Source: Pseudomonas putida
GTDB lineage: Bacteria; Pseudomonadota; Gammaproteobacteria; Pseudomonadales; Pseudomonadaceae
DNA: 64,000 bases
Reading direction: 5' to 3'
NCBI GenBank assembly: GCA_041879295.1
Contig: CP047152.1
Coordinates: 445,501 to 509,500, forward strand
Part shown: piece by piece, positions 57,155-64,000 of the stretch
Layout: the number at the start of each line of letters is the position of its first letter
Numbering within the stretch: position 1 is the stretch's first letter
Notes under the pieces: generated by a model
Told to the model about the DNA's origin: nothing
Seen by the model: only the letters and a program-made list of their open reading frames with translations
Database searches by the model: none
Made by a program: the position numbers and the translations under genes

Positions 57155-57577
57155 ATGAAGGCACGTATCCAGTGGGCCGGTGAGGCAATGTTCCTCGGCG
57201 AATCGGGGAGCGGCCATGTCGTCGTGATGGACGGCCCGCCCGAGGCCGGCGGCCGCAACCTGGGCGTGCGACCGATGGAAATGCTGTTGCTGGGCCTGGG
57301 TGGCTGCAGCAGCTTTGACGTGGTGAGCATTCTGAAGAAGTCGCGCCAGGCAGTGGAAAGCTGTGAGGCATTTCTTGAAGCGGAGCGCGCCAGCGAAGAC
57401 CCCAAGGTGTTCACCAAGATTCACATGAACTTCGTGGTTAAAGGGCGTGGGCTGAAAGAAGCGCAGGTCAAGCGGGCGGTGGAGCTGTCGGCGGAAAAGT
57501 ACTGCTCGGCTTCGATCATGCTTGAGCGTGCCGGGGTTGAGATTACCCATGGGTATGAAATCGTAGAGCTGGGTTAA
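57155..57577 (+). CDS. OsmC/Ohr-family protein
   Basis: Protein of 140 residues with the OsmC fold. Two redox-type cysteines are visible: one in LLGLGGCSSFDVVS around 49 and one in SAEKYCSASIM near 121, placed like the peroxidase pair of OsmC proteins. Family members reduce organic hydroperoxides or, in the YhfA group, have no known activity; the YhfA subtype, often next to crp, fits best here. Divergent from crp across about 190 bp. Confidence 0.88.
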   Translation: MKARIQWAGEAMFLGESGSGHVVVMDGPPEAGGRNLGVRPMEMLLLGLGGCSSFDVVSILKKSRQAVESCEAFLEAERASEDPKVFTKIHMNFVVKGRGLKEAQVKRAVELSAEKYCSASIMLERAGVEITHGYEIVELG

Positions 57578-57608
57578 GGCTGAGATTCCGGCGCCGCTTT
57601 GCAGCCCT

Positions 57609-57634
57609 TGAGGGAGCGGGTGAAGCCGCTCCCA
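57609..57634. repeat. Half REP after the OsmC gene
   Basis: GGGAGCGGGTGAAGCCGCTCCC core is a single degenerate REP hairpin 30 bp after the OsmC-family stop, between two convergent genes. It may end one or both transcripts. Confidence 0.6.
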
Positions 57635-57653
57635 CATACTGCCCGGCCGACCT

Positions 57654-58694
57654 TCAGTTGCGCAGCGCCGGAAGGGCCATTCGCAACCATTGCGGAAGAT
57701 TGCTTCTTAGCGCCTGGCTCAACCGCTCCCGGCGCTTTTGGTAAACCAGGCCAAGCCAGATAACCCCCAGCCCGATCATGGTTAGCACCACCGGGAACAG
57801 CAACGACTGGGCAAACACCTCGTACGACAGATATCCCAGATAAGCCGCCACCCCCAGTGCACCAAACACCATGAACACCGGCCGGCGCAGCAGTACCGCC
57901 ATGCCCATCAGCGCAATGTTGATCAGGCAGTACAGGGCCTTGCCCAACTCACTGCCGCTGTCCAGCAGCGTCAACCCGCCCCAGAATGCTGCCAGCCCGG
58001 CGAGGTAACCCCAACGGGCGTAGTCCTCACGCGTGCGGCCGTCTATCACGAGGAAAACCACCAGCAAGCCCAGCCCAAACCACAGGGATACCTGGCGACG
58101 CTGCTCCCAACTGAACGGGGAGCCGAAGAACCACTCGCTAAGGTCCATCGACATGAACCACAAGGCCACGGCGATTGGCATGACAACGAACGGGTAGGGG
58201 ATCAGCCGAAGCATTAGCAGCCCGGCAAGCACCGTGGCTGCTTCCATCGCCAGCCAGCCACCCTGCACGTAGGTGTAGTACTGGTGGTAGTCGGCCTGCG
58301 CATCGTCCAGTGGCCACCAGCCGAGCATGCGTTCGATAGCGAATACCGCCAGCGGCACGATGCTGACGGCTACTGCTGCCAGCACGCCAGCGGCGACGGG
58401 CTGGGCGCGGCGTTGCAGATTGAGGGCGAACAAGGTGATCAGCAGGATATAGAGGCTGGCGATGATCAACAGCGCGCTGTCACCGAGGCTCATCCAGGCC
58501 TCGGTGAGCAACCAACCCATTGCCGCCATGATCAGCATGGCGCCAAAGTAGAAGGCAACATGGGCCAGCTGAAAGCTGCCACGTGGTGTGGGCTGCTGGC
58601 GCAGGAATGCCAACAGGCTTTGGTCCTGGCCTGGTTGGAGAATGCCTGCTTGCACGGCGCGCGCCAGGTCCTTGGCGTCGAATCGATCCGTCAT
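57654..58694 (-). CDS. DUF2157 multi-spanning membrane protein
   Basis: Protein of 346 residues with a short soluble N-terminus (about 1-40, with a Gln/Gly-rich LQPGQDQSLLAFLRQQ stretch) and about ten hydrophobic helices. The N-terminal region plus helices match the DUF2157 family; no enzymatic motif is visible. Function unknown. It lies 10 bp downstream of coq7 on the same strand and may be cotranscribed. Confidence 0.75.
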   Translation of the reverse strand: MTDRFDAKDLARAVQAGILQPGQDQSLLAFLRQQPTPRGSFQLAHVAFYFGAMLIMAAMGWLLTEAWMSLGDSALLIIASLYILLITLFALNLQRRAQPVAAGVLAAVAVSIVPLAVFAIERMLGWWPLDDAQADYHQYYTYVQGGWLAMEAATVLAGLLMLRLIPYPFVVMPIAVALWFMSMDLSEWFFGSPFSWEQRRQVSLWFGLGLLVVFLVIDGRTREDYARWGYLAGLAAFWGGLTLLDSGSELGKALYCLINIALMGMAVLLRRPVFMVFGALGVAAYLGYLSYEVFAQSLLFPVVLTMIGLGVIWLGLVYQKRRERLSQALRSNLPQWLRMALPALRN

Positions 58695-58704
58695 GGTGAT
58701 GCCT

Positions 58705-59352
58705 TCAGATGCGGTATGTGCTTTTGGTCATGACCTTGGCCAGCAAGCTCATGCCAAAGCGGACGGGGGCCGGGAAGCGATAACCACCGGCCTCCAGTGC
58801 AGACTCGGCGTGCTGCTCTTCGTCGATGCGCATTTGCTCGAGAATGGCCCGGGATTTTTCATCTTCGTGCGGGAGCTGCTCCAGGTGCTCGTCGAGGTGC
58901 TTGCACACCTGATGTTCGGTAGCGGCGACGAAGCCCAGGCTGACCTTGTCGCTGACCAGCCCGGCCAGTGCGCCAATGCCGAACGACATGCCGTAGAACA
59001 GAGGGTTGAGCACGCTCGGGTGGCTGTTCAGCTGGCGAATGCGCTGTTCGCACCAGGCCAGGTGGTCGATTTCTTCCTCAGCGGCATGCTCCATGGCCTT
59101 GCGCACTTCCGGCAACTTGGCGGTCAGGGCCTGGCCTTGGTACAACGCCTGGGCGCAGACTTCACCGGTATGGTTGATGCGCATCAGCCCGGCAATATGA
59201 CGGGCCTGTTGCTCGTCCAGGTCAGCGTCTGGCTGGACGATGGCCGGCGATGGCCGGGCGGGTTGGCCGCTGAATGGCAGCAAGGTGCGCATGGCAGTAT
59301 CGGCCTGCAGCAACAAGCGGTCGAGCGGCGAGTAGTGACGTTCGGTAGCCAT
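58705..59352 (-). CDS. coq7: Coq7/UbiF-type demethoxyubiquinone hydroxylase
   Basis: Di-iron monooxygenase that hydroxylates demethoxyubiquinone, the penultimate step of ubiquinone synthesis. The 215 residues (start [14 protein letters not shown] at 59352) carry the carboxylate ligands: Glu64 in [14 protein letters not shown] at 92-97, [10 protein letters not shown] around 142-151 and [10 protein letters not shown] near 176-185. Pseudomonads use Coq7 rather than the flavin enzyme UbiF. Confidence 0.96.
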   Translation of the reverse strand: MATERHYSPLDRLLLQADTAMRTLLPFSGQPARPSPAIVQPDADLDEQQARHIAGLMRINHTGEVCAQALYQGQALTAKLPEVRKAMEHAAEEEIDHLAWCEQRIRQLNSHPSVLNPLFYGMSFGIGALAGLVSDKVSLGFVAATEHQVCKHLDEHLEQLPHEDEKSRAILEQMRIDEEQHAESALEAGGYRFPAPVRFGMSLLAKVMTKSTYRI

Positions 59353-59417
59353 CGGGCACCTCCGCAAGAATGTGCCCGACAGTTTACCGCAATAGCGGCG
59401 GGGTCGCTTGCCGTGGG

Positions 59418-59756
59418 TCAGCCCGGTGGCCAGTTCATCTGGCGCTGGCCAAGCACGTGCATATGGATGTGGTAGACGGTCTGGCCGCCTTTGGGGTTGC
59501 AGTTCATGACCACGCGGAAACCTTCCTCGCAGCCTTGTTCGACAGCCAGGCGCTGGGCGGTGAACAGGATGTGGCCAGCCAGGGCCTTGTCTTCTTCGGT
59601 CAGGTCATTGAGGGTGCGAATGTGCTTTTTCGGGATGACCAGAAAATGTACCGGTGCCGCGGGTGCAATGTCCTTGAAGGCCAGGATCTGGTCGTCTTCA
59701 TAGATGATATCTGCCGGGATTTCCCGGTTGATGATTTTGAGGAATAGATCGTCCAC
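59418..59756 (-). CDS. HIT-family nucleotide hydrolase (HinT-like)
   Basis: Small protein of 112 residues with the histidine triad His96-x-His98-x-His100 in YHIHMHVLG, and the [10 protein letters not shown] strand around 37-46. HinT-type enzymes hydrolyse adenosine 5'-phosphoramidates. It stands alone between coq7 and the SDR gene on the same strand. Confidence 0.93.
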   Translation of the reverse strand: MDDLFLKIINREIPADIIYEDDQILAFKDIAPAAPVHFLVIPKKHIRTLNDLTEEDKALAGHILFTAQRLAVEQGCEEGFRVVMNCNPKGGQTVYHIHMHVLGQRQMNWPPG

Positions 59757-59819
59757 AGCACTTGCTCCATGGTGAGGGTCGGGCCGAGTTTACTCAGCCG
59801 GGCGCCGCTCGCCCAGTGG

Positions 59820-60602
59820 CTATTCCATGCCTAAGGGGCAATAGCGGCGGTGGATGGCCCCGGCCAGCTTGCGCACCAGCCAGCGCGGCAGCAGCCGCGG
59901 GGCGAACGCCAGCCAGCGGTTGCGCCGACCGGGCATGATCAGCGCGCGGTTCTTGTCCAGTGCCCGCACGGTGTACAGCGCCACTTCCTCTGGGCTGAGA
60001 CAGCGCGGCTTGCCATCGAGCCGCGCAATGCGCCTGCGTGCGGAGCGTACTGGGCCAGGGCACAGTACCGAGACCTTGATGCCGGTGCGTTTCAGTTCTT
60101 CGCGCAGGGCCTGGGAAAAGCTCAAAACGTAGGCCTTGCTGGCGGCATAGGCGGCCATCCATGGGCCAGGCGCCACCCCGGCCAGGCCGGCGACGTTGAG
60201 AATCTGCCCGCCACCCTGCACAGCCATCAGGTTACCGATGGCGTGGCACAGGCGGCTCAGGGCCAGCACGTTGACCTCCAGCAGGTCTTGTTCGTCGGCC
60301 CATTCATGGGCCAGGAACGGCCCATAGGTGCGCAAGCCCGCGCAGTTGACCAGCAAATCGATACGCCGCTCACCTTCTTCCAGCTCTAGCACGAAGCCTG
60401 AAAGGCGCAACGGCTGACTGAGGTCGCAGGCGCGGAACAGCACCTCGACACCAAAACGCTGGGTCAGCTCCATGGCGACAGGCTCCAGCGTTTCTCGTTG
60501 GCGTGCCACCAGGATCAGGTTGCGCCCGCGCCGTGCCAGCGCTTCCGCCAAGGCCAGGCCCAGGCCGCTGGAAGCACCAGTGATCATGGCGTAACGGGTC
60601 AT
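59820..60602 (-). CDS. Short-chain dehydrogenase/reductase
   Basis: Oxidoreductase of 260 residues. NAD(P)-binding TGASSGLG at 8-15, the NCAG strand motif (VNCAGLRTYGPF) and the active-site pattern S...Y-x3-K as AAYAASKAYVLSF around 150-162 are all present. The ARG-rich segment after strand 2 (ARRGRNLILVARQRE) favours NADPH. The substrate is unknown; short-chain enzymes of this DltE-like type act on acyl or polyketide-like chains or steroids. Confidence 0.85.
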   Translation of the reverse strand: MTRYAMITGASSGLGLALAEALARRGRNLILVARQRETLEPVAMELTQRFGVEVLFRACDLSQPLRLSGFVLELEEGERRIDLLVNCAGLRTYGPFLAHEWADEQDLLEVNVLALSRLCHAIGNLMAVQGGGQILNVAGLAGVAPGPWMAAYAASKAYVLSFSQALREELKRTGIKVSVLCPGPVRSARRRIARLDGKPRCLSPEEVALYTVRALDKNRALIMPGRRNRWLAFAPRLLPRWLVRKLAGAIHRRYCPLGME

Positions 60603-60669
60603 GCAAGGCTCCTGGGGGCGGAAGAGGGCGCCTAGTGTACAACTTGCCCGTGCAAGGTGTTGCCTTTTG

Positions 60670-61626
60670 CTACAAGGTGCTGGCGCGCAAAACCTGGCAG
60701 CGTTCCAGGGCTTGTCGGTACTCGCCATGCAGGCGCTCGATCAATGCGCTGGCGCTGGGCAGGTCATGGATGGCTCCGACGCCCTGGCCCGCTGACCATA
60801 CGGTCTTCCAGGCCTTGGCTTCGTCATCGATTGGCTTGAGCTTGCCTTGCACCTGCCCCCCCTTGAGGGCGTTCATGTCGTAGCCGGCCTGCTCCAGGCT
60901 CTGGCGCAGGAAGCTGGCTGGGATGCCGGACACCACTGGGGTGTGGATGATGTCGGCGGCATGGGCATCCAGCAGCATCTGTTTGTAGGCGCCCTGGGCC
61001 TGGCTTTCTGTGGTGGCTATGAAGCGCGTGCCCATGTACACCAGGTCCGCCCCCAGCAGTTGTGCGGCCAGGATTTCGTGGCCGTGGTTGATGCAGCCAG
61101 CCAGCAACAGGGTCTTGTCGAAGAACTGGCGAATTTCTGCGGCCAGGGCGAACGGGCTCCAGGTGCCGGCATGGCCGCCTGCGCCTGCGGCGACGGCGAT
61201 AAGGCCATCGACACCGGCTTCGGCTGCTTTCTCGGCATGCCGGCGGGTGGTGACATCGTGGAGGACCAGGCCGCCGTAGTCGTGTACGGCATCGACCACT
61301 TCCTTTACTGCCCCCAGGCTGGTGATAACGATTGGGACACGGTGTGCGACGCACAAAGCCAAGTCGGCCTGCAGGCGCGGGTTGGTCGGGTGGACGATCA
61401 GGTTGACAGCGTAGGGCGCTGGCGCCTGCAGTTGAGCCAGGCCTGCCTCGATCTCTTCCAGCCAAGCCTTGAAGCCAGCGCTGTCGCGTTGGTTCAGGGC
61501 CGGGAAACTGCCAACCACGCCGCTGGCGCAGCAGGCCAGCACCAGTTGGGGGTTGGAAATGAGGAACATCGGCGCGGCAACCACGGGCAGCCGCAGGCGT
61601 TGCTCGAGCGAGGCAGGTAGCGACAT
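60670..61626 (-). CDS. Nitronate monooxygenase/2-nitropropane dioxygenase-like FMN enzyme
   Basis: FMN-binding TIM-barrel of 318 residues. The motifs LPVVAAPMFLISNPQLV near the N-terminus, GAGGHAGTWSPFALAAEIR around 148-166 and GADLVYMGTRFIAT around 196-209 match the NPD class of nitronate monooxygenases. Enzymes with this fold detoxify propionate-3-nitronate. It lies 67 bp upstream of the SDR on the same strand; a link between them is not evident. Confidence 0.85.
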   Translation of the reverse strand: MSLPASLEQRLRLPVVAAPMFLISNPQLVLACCASGVVGSFPALNQRDSAGFKAWLEEIEAGLAQLQAPAPYAVNLIVHPTNPRLQADLALCVAHRVPIVITSLGAVKEVVDAVHDYGGLVLHDVTTRRHAEKAAEAGVDGLIAVAAGAGGHAGTWSPFALAAEIRQFFDKTLLLAGCINHGHEILAAQLLGADLVYMGTRFIATTESQAQGAYKQMLLDAHAADIIHTPVVSGIPASFLRQSLEQAGYDMNALKGGQVQGKLKPIDDEAKAWKTVWSAGQGVGAIHDLPSASALIERLHGEYRQALERCQVLRASTL

Positions 61627-61654
61627 GGCAAGGCTCCTTGAGCGGGGGGCTATG

Positions 61655-62080
61655 TCAGAACGGTTTCACCACCACCAGAATGACGATACCCAGCAGGATC
61701 AGCACGGGCACTTCGTTGAACCAGCGATAGTAGACGTGGCTGCGGGTGTTGGTGCCATTGGCGAAGCGTTTGCGCTGGGCACCGCACACATGATGGTAGC
61801 CGGTCAGCAGGATGACCAGGGTGAGCTTGGCATGCAGCCACCCCTGGCTCAGCCAGCCGGGATTGAGGTACAGCATCCAGGCGCCAAAGACGTAGGTGGC
61901 GATCATCGCCGGGTTCATGATGCCGCGATACAGCTTGCGCTCCATGGTCACGAAGCGTTCCTGGCTGATGCTGTCCTGGCTCTGGGCGTGGTAGACGAAC
62001 AGCCTGGGCAGGTAGAACAGGCCGGCGAACCAGCAGACCACGCTGACGATATGCAGCGCTTTGATCCATAGGTAAAGCAT
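61655..62080 (-). CDS. hemJ: HemJ, protoporphyrinogen oxidase
   Basis: Inner-membrane heme-biosynthesis enzyme that oxidises protoporphyrinogen IX and is common in bacteria lacking HemG and HemY. The 141-residue protein has four helices; conserved residues are in LWIKALHIVSVVCWFAGLFY (His10) and the central HAKLTLVILLTGYHHVC block with His residues around 93 and 105. Divergent from argC across 142 bp. Confidence 0.9.
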   Translation of the reverse strand: MLYLWIKALHIVSVVCWFAGLFYLPRLFVYHAQSQDSISQERFVTMERKLYRGIMNPAMIATYVFGAWMLYLNPGWLSQGWLHAKLTLVILLTGYHHVCGAQRKRFANGTNTRSHVYYRWFNEVPVLILLGIVILVVVKPF

Positions 62081-62152
62081 GGAGGGAGTTCCTTCAGGTA
62101 ATCACGGTCGTCAGATAGTAGTGGTCAAGCGCCCGAAGGGTCACCCGAAGAG

Positions 62153-62181
62153 TTGTTACAGGCGCCCCGCGCCCCTATTAT
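62153..62181 (+). promoter_or_regulatory. Sigma-70 promoter of argC
   Basis: TTGTTA (62153-62158) and TATTAT (62176-62181) are separated by 17 bp, 42 bp upstream of the argC start. A GC-rich spacer (GGCGCCCCGCGCCCC) lies between. Confidence 0.65.
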
Positions 62182-62222
62182 CGTGCGCTTTCCAGACGGC
62201 TCGTTGATAAGGGGCAAGCGTT

Positions 62223-63257
62223 ATGATCAAGGTCGGTATCGTCGGCGGCACGGGTTACACCGGCGTCGAACTGTTGCGTCTGCTGGCACAGCATCCACAG
62301 GCCGAAGTGGCGGTCATCACTTCGCGCTCCGAGGCGGGCGTGGCGGTGGCGGACATGTACCCGAACCTGCGCGGCCATTATGACGGGTTGGCGTTCAGCG
62401 TGCCGGACAGCAAGGCTCTGGCCGCCTGCGATGTGGTGTTCTTCGCCACGCCGCATGGTGTTGCCCACGCCCTGGCTGGTGAGCTGCTGGCGGCCGGCAC
62501 CAAGGTGATCGACCTGTCGGCCGACTTCCGCCTGCAGGATGCCGCCGAGTGGGGCAAGTGGTACGGTCAGCCGCATGGCGCGCCAGAGCTGCTCAAGGAC
62601 GCTGTGTATGGCCTGCCTGAAGTCAACCGCGAGAAGATCCGCCAGGCACGCCTGATCGCTGTGCCGGGTTGCTATCCGACCGCCACCCAGCTGGGCTTCC
62701 TGCCGCTGCTGGAAGCAGGGCTGGCTGACCCATCGCGCCTGATCGCCGACTGCAAGTCGGGCGTCAGCGGTGCAGGCCGCGGTGCGGCTGTGGGCTCGCT
62801 GTTCTGCGAAGCCGGCGAAAGCATGAAAGCATACGCGGTAAAGGGTCATCGCCACCTGCCGGAGATCAGCCAGGGCTTGCGCCTGGCCGCGGGCAAGGAC
62901 ATCGGGCTGACTTTCGTGCCGCATCTGACGCCAATGATCCGCGGCATCCATGCCACCCTGTACGCGAATGTGGTCGATACCTCGGTCGACCTGCAGGCCC
63001 TGTACGAGAAGCGCTACGCCGACGAACCGTTCGTCGACGTGATGCCAGCTGGCAGCCACCCGGAAACCCGCAGCGTGCGCGGCGCCAACGTTTGTCGCAT
63101 TGCGGTTCATCGCCCGCAGGGTGGTGACCTGGTGGTGGTGCTGTCGGTGATCGACAACCTGGTCAAGGGCGCCTCCGGCCAGGCGGTACAGAACCTCAAC
63201 ATTCTGTTCGGCCTGGATGAGCGCATGGGCCTGTCCCATGCCGGCTTGCTGCCGTAA
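62223..63257 (+). CDS. argC: ArgC, N-acetyl-gamma-glutamyl-phosphate reductase
   Basis: NADPH-dependent reductase of the third step of arginine synthesis. The 344 residues show [18 protein letters not shown] near the N-terminus, catalytic Cys150 in [13 protein letters not shown] and KGHRHLPEI around 208-216. Type 1 ArgC by length. Alone in its unit, with a strong terminator after it. Confidence 0.98.
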   Translation: MIKVGIVGGTGYTGVELLRLLAQHPQAEVAVITSRSEAGVAVADMYPNLRGHYDGLAFSVPDSKALAACDVVFFATPHGVAHALAGELLAAGTKVIDLSADFRLQDAAEWGKWYGQPHGAPELLKDAVYGLPEVNREKIRQARLIAVPGCYPTATQLGFLPLLEAGLADPSRLIADCKSGVSGAGRGAAVGSLFCEAGESMKAYAVKGHRHLPEISQGLRLAAGKDIGLTFVPHLTPMIRGIHATLYANVVDTSVDLQALYEKRYADEPFVDVMPAGSHPETRSVRGANVCRIAVHRPQGGDLVVVLSVIDNLVKGASGQAVQNLNILFGLDERMGLSHAGLLP

Positions 63258-63271
63258 GCAGCCAGCGTTCG

Positions 63272-63299
63272 AAAAGGCCCGCGTCGTGCGGGCCTTTTT
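63272..63299 (+). terminator. Terminator of argC
   Basis: AAAAGGCCCGC-GTCGT-GCGGGCCTTTT is an 11-bp perfect stem ending in T residues, 14 bp after the argC stop. Confidence 0.93.
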
Positions 63300-63322
63300 G
63301 TATGTCGCGACTAAAGCCGCAC

Positions 63323-63357
63323 AATTCTTGACCGATTTTCTCGGGAAAGCGGATAAT
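63323..63357 (+). promoter_or_regulatory. erpA promoter overlapped by an IscR-like box
   Basis: TTGACC (63328-63333) and GATAAT (63352-63357) form a sigma-70 promoter with an 18-bp spacer. The sequence from 63327 to about 63348, TTGACCGATTTTCTCGGGAA in its core, fits the type 1 IscR half-sites TTGAC...TCGGG on both sides of an AT centre. Repression by [2Fe-2S]-IscR when clusters are plentiful is the expected logic. Confidence 0.55.
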
Positions 63358-63403
63358 GCGCGTCATCGAGTTTTATGGCGGCTACCGCGCCGGGAGAATC
63401 AAC

Positions 63404-63754
63404 ATGAGTGTCGAAACCTTCACCCCTACCGGCCTGGAGTTCACCCATGGGGCAGCCCAGAAGGTGAAAAACCTGGTCAATGAGGAAGGCAATGAACGTC
63501 TGAAACTGCGGGTGTTCGTGACCGGTGGTGGTTGCTCGGGCTTCCAGTATGGCTTTACGTTTGATGAGGATGTGGCCGAAGATGACACCATCGTCGAGCG
63601 CGAGGGCGTTTCCCTGGTGGTCGACCCGATGAGCTTCCAGTACCTGGCCGGCGCCGAAGTGGACTACCAGGAAGGCCTGGAAGGCTCGCGTTTCGTGATC
63701 AAGAATCCGAATGCCGCCACCACCTGTGGTTGCGGCTCGTCGTTCTCGATCTAA
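63404..63754 (+). CDS. erpA: ErpA, A-type iron-sulfur cluster carrier
   Basis: Delivers Fe-S clusters to apo-proteins such as those of isoprenoid synthesis. The 116-residue protein has the three ligand cysteines: one in [15 protein letters not shown] around 44 and the pair in [11 protein letters not shown] near 108 and 110. The start at 63404 is chosen since GGGAGA precedes it and the [10 protein letters not shown] start is conserved; an upstream in-frame ATG lies in the promoter region. A palindromic terminator follows. Confidence 0.97.
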   Translation: MSVETFTPTGLEFTHGAAQKVKNLVNEEGNERLKLRVFVTGGGCSGFQYGFTFDEDVAEDDTIVEREGVSLVVDPMSFQYLAGAEVDYQEGLEGSRFVIKNPNAATTCGCGSSFSI

Positions 63755-63770
63755 GGCTTCGCCAGAAAGC

Positions 63771-63798
63771 AAAACGCCGCGCAATTGCGCGGCGTTTT
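63771..63798. terminator. Bidirectional terminator between erpA and anmK
   Basis: AAAACGCCGCGCAA and its exact inverted copy TTGCGCGGCGTTTT form a 28-bp perfect palindrome, with T or A runs on both sides. It ends erpA from the left and anmK from the right. Confidence 0.93.
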
Positions 63799-63815
63799 GA
63801 TTTCCGGCGAAGCGG

Positions 63816-64000
63816 TCATGCCGGGTAGATCGCGCCCAGTATGCGCAACCCTTTGGCCGCAGTGACGGTGGGGCGGTTGGCAGCGATGCCTTCCAGACAG
63901 CAATGGGCCAACCAGGCAAAGGCCATGGCCTCGACCCAGTCCGGGTCCACGCCATGGGCACCAGTGCTGGCGACATGGGCGTCGGGTAGCAACTGACCGA
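63816..64000 (-). CDS. anmK: AnmK, anhydro-N-acetylmuramic acid kinase, 3' end only
   Basis: The last 61 residues, from the right edge to TGA at 63816, read [20 protein letters not shown], then [28 protein letters not shown] and a short tail [25 protein letters not shown] is the C-terminal signature of AnmK, which phosphorylates 1,6-anhydro-MurNAc to MurNAc-6-phosphate during murein recycling. The rest of the gene is outside the window. It complements amgK and murU 26 kb away. Confidence 0.9.
   Translation of the reverse strand, partial: GQLLPDAHVASTGAHGVDPDWVEAMAFAWLAHCCLEGIAANRPTVTAAKGLRILGAIYPA

Overview
The window is a chromosomal segment of a fluorescent pseudomonad, almost certainly of the Pseudomonas putida group. 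The evidence is a high-GC coding style, gene order that matches the P. putida and P. aeruginosa core chromosome as I know it, the characteristic Pseudomonas REP sequences (GTAGGAGCGGG...CCCGCGAA), and proteins recognisable as P. putida types (DavB/DavA, EstP, MurU/AmgK). Species assignment is by recognition, not by a search. The window is core genome. The only accessory-like material is a giant palindromic repeat at about 8.3-9.0 kb and a decayed integrase beside a tRNA gene at about 10.3-10.8 kb.

Layout. 1-5.5 kb, minus strand: pqqF, pqqA, pqqB, pqqC, pqqD, pqqE for the cofactor pyrroloquinoline quinone, with pqqE running off the left edge. 5.7-9.5 kb, minus: an Lrp/AsnC regulator, a large gene-free palindrome, then davB-davA (lysine to 5-aminovalerate). 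9.7-10.9 kb: a hexapeptide acetyltransferase, integrase debris and tRNA-Ile2(CAU). 10.9-19.2 kb, minus: rmcA (c-di-GMP signalling) and the macromolecular synthesis operon rpsU-dnaG-rpoD. 19.4-23.3 kb: tsaD, plsY, folB-folK, cca. 23.3-28.2 kb, minus: prkA-yeaH-spoVR stress cluster. 28.5-36.1 kb, minus: glpE, apaH, apaG, ksgA, pdxA, surA, lptD, in the conserved lptD-surA-pdxA-ksgA-apaG-apaH order. 36.3-38.7 kb, plus: amgK-murU and a DnaJ-domain protein. 39.8-47.5 kb, plus: agtS-agtR two-component system and agtABCD ABC transporter. 47.7-55.5 kb: rpe-gph-trpE, estP on the opposite strand, then trpG-trpD-trpC. 55.6-64 kb: a lipoate-ligase-like protein, Crp/Vfr, OsmC, a DUF2157 membrane protein, coq7, a HIT protein, an SDR, a nitronate monooxygenase-like protein, hemJ, argC, erpA, and the 3' end of anmK.

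How the genes work together. DavB and DavA make 5-aminovalerate from lysine, and the agt genes match the P. aeruginosa locus known for 5-aminovalerate/GABA uptake and its regulation. AmgK, MurU and AnmK belong to peptidoglycan sugar recycling. SurA and LptD act together on outer-membrane biogenesis. KsgA, ApaG/H and PdxA are housekeeping neighbours. TrpE and TrpGDC supply tryptophan and are split by estP.

Most notable structures. (1) Two trp leader peptides of 14 codons, with tandem Trp codons and a shared 27-nt block, lie one before trpE and one before trpGDC. The trpE copy is in frame with, and forms the last 14 residues of, the gph product. (2) A pair of 250-bp arms at 8323-9018 makes an inverted repeat whose arms are themselves palindromes bounded by a variant REP, with a 44-bp tandem repeat in the loop. 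(3) A tRNA promoter has its -10 hexamer overlapping the rmcA stop codon. (4) A perfect TTGTAGGG-N4-CCCTACAA dyad lies between agtR and agtA.
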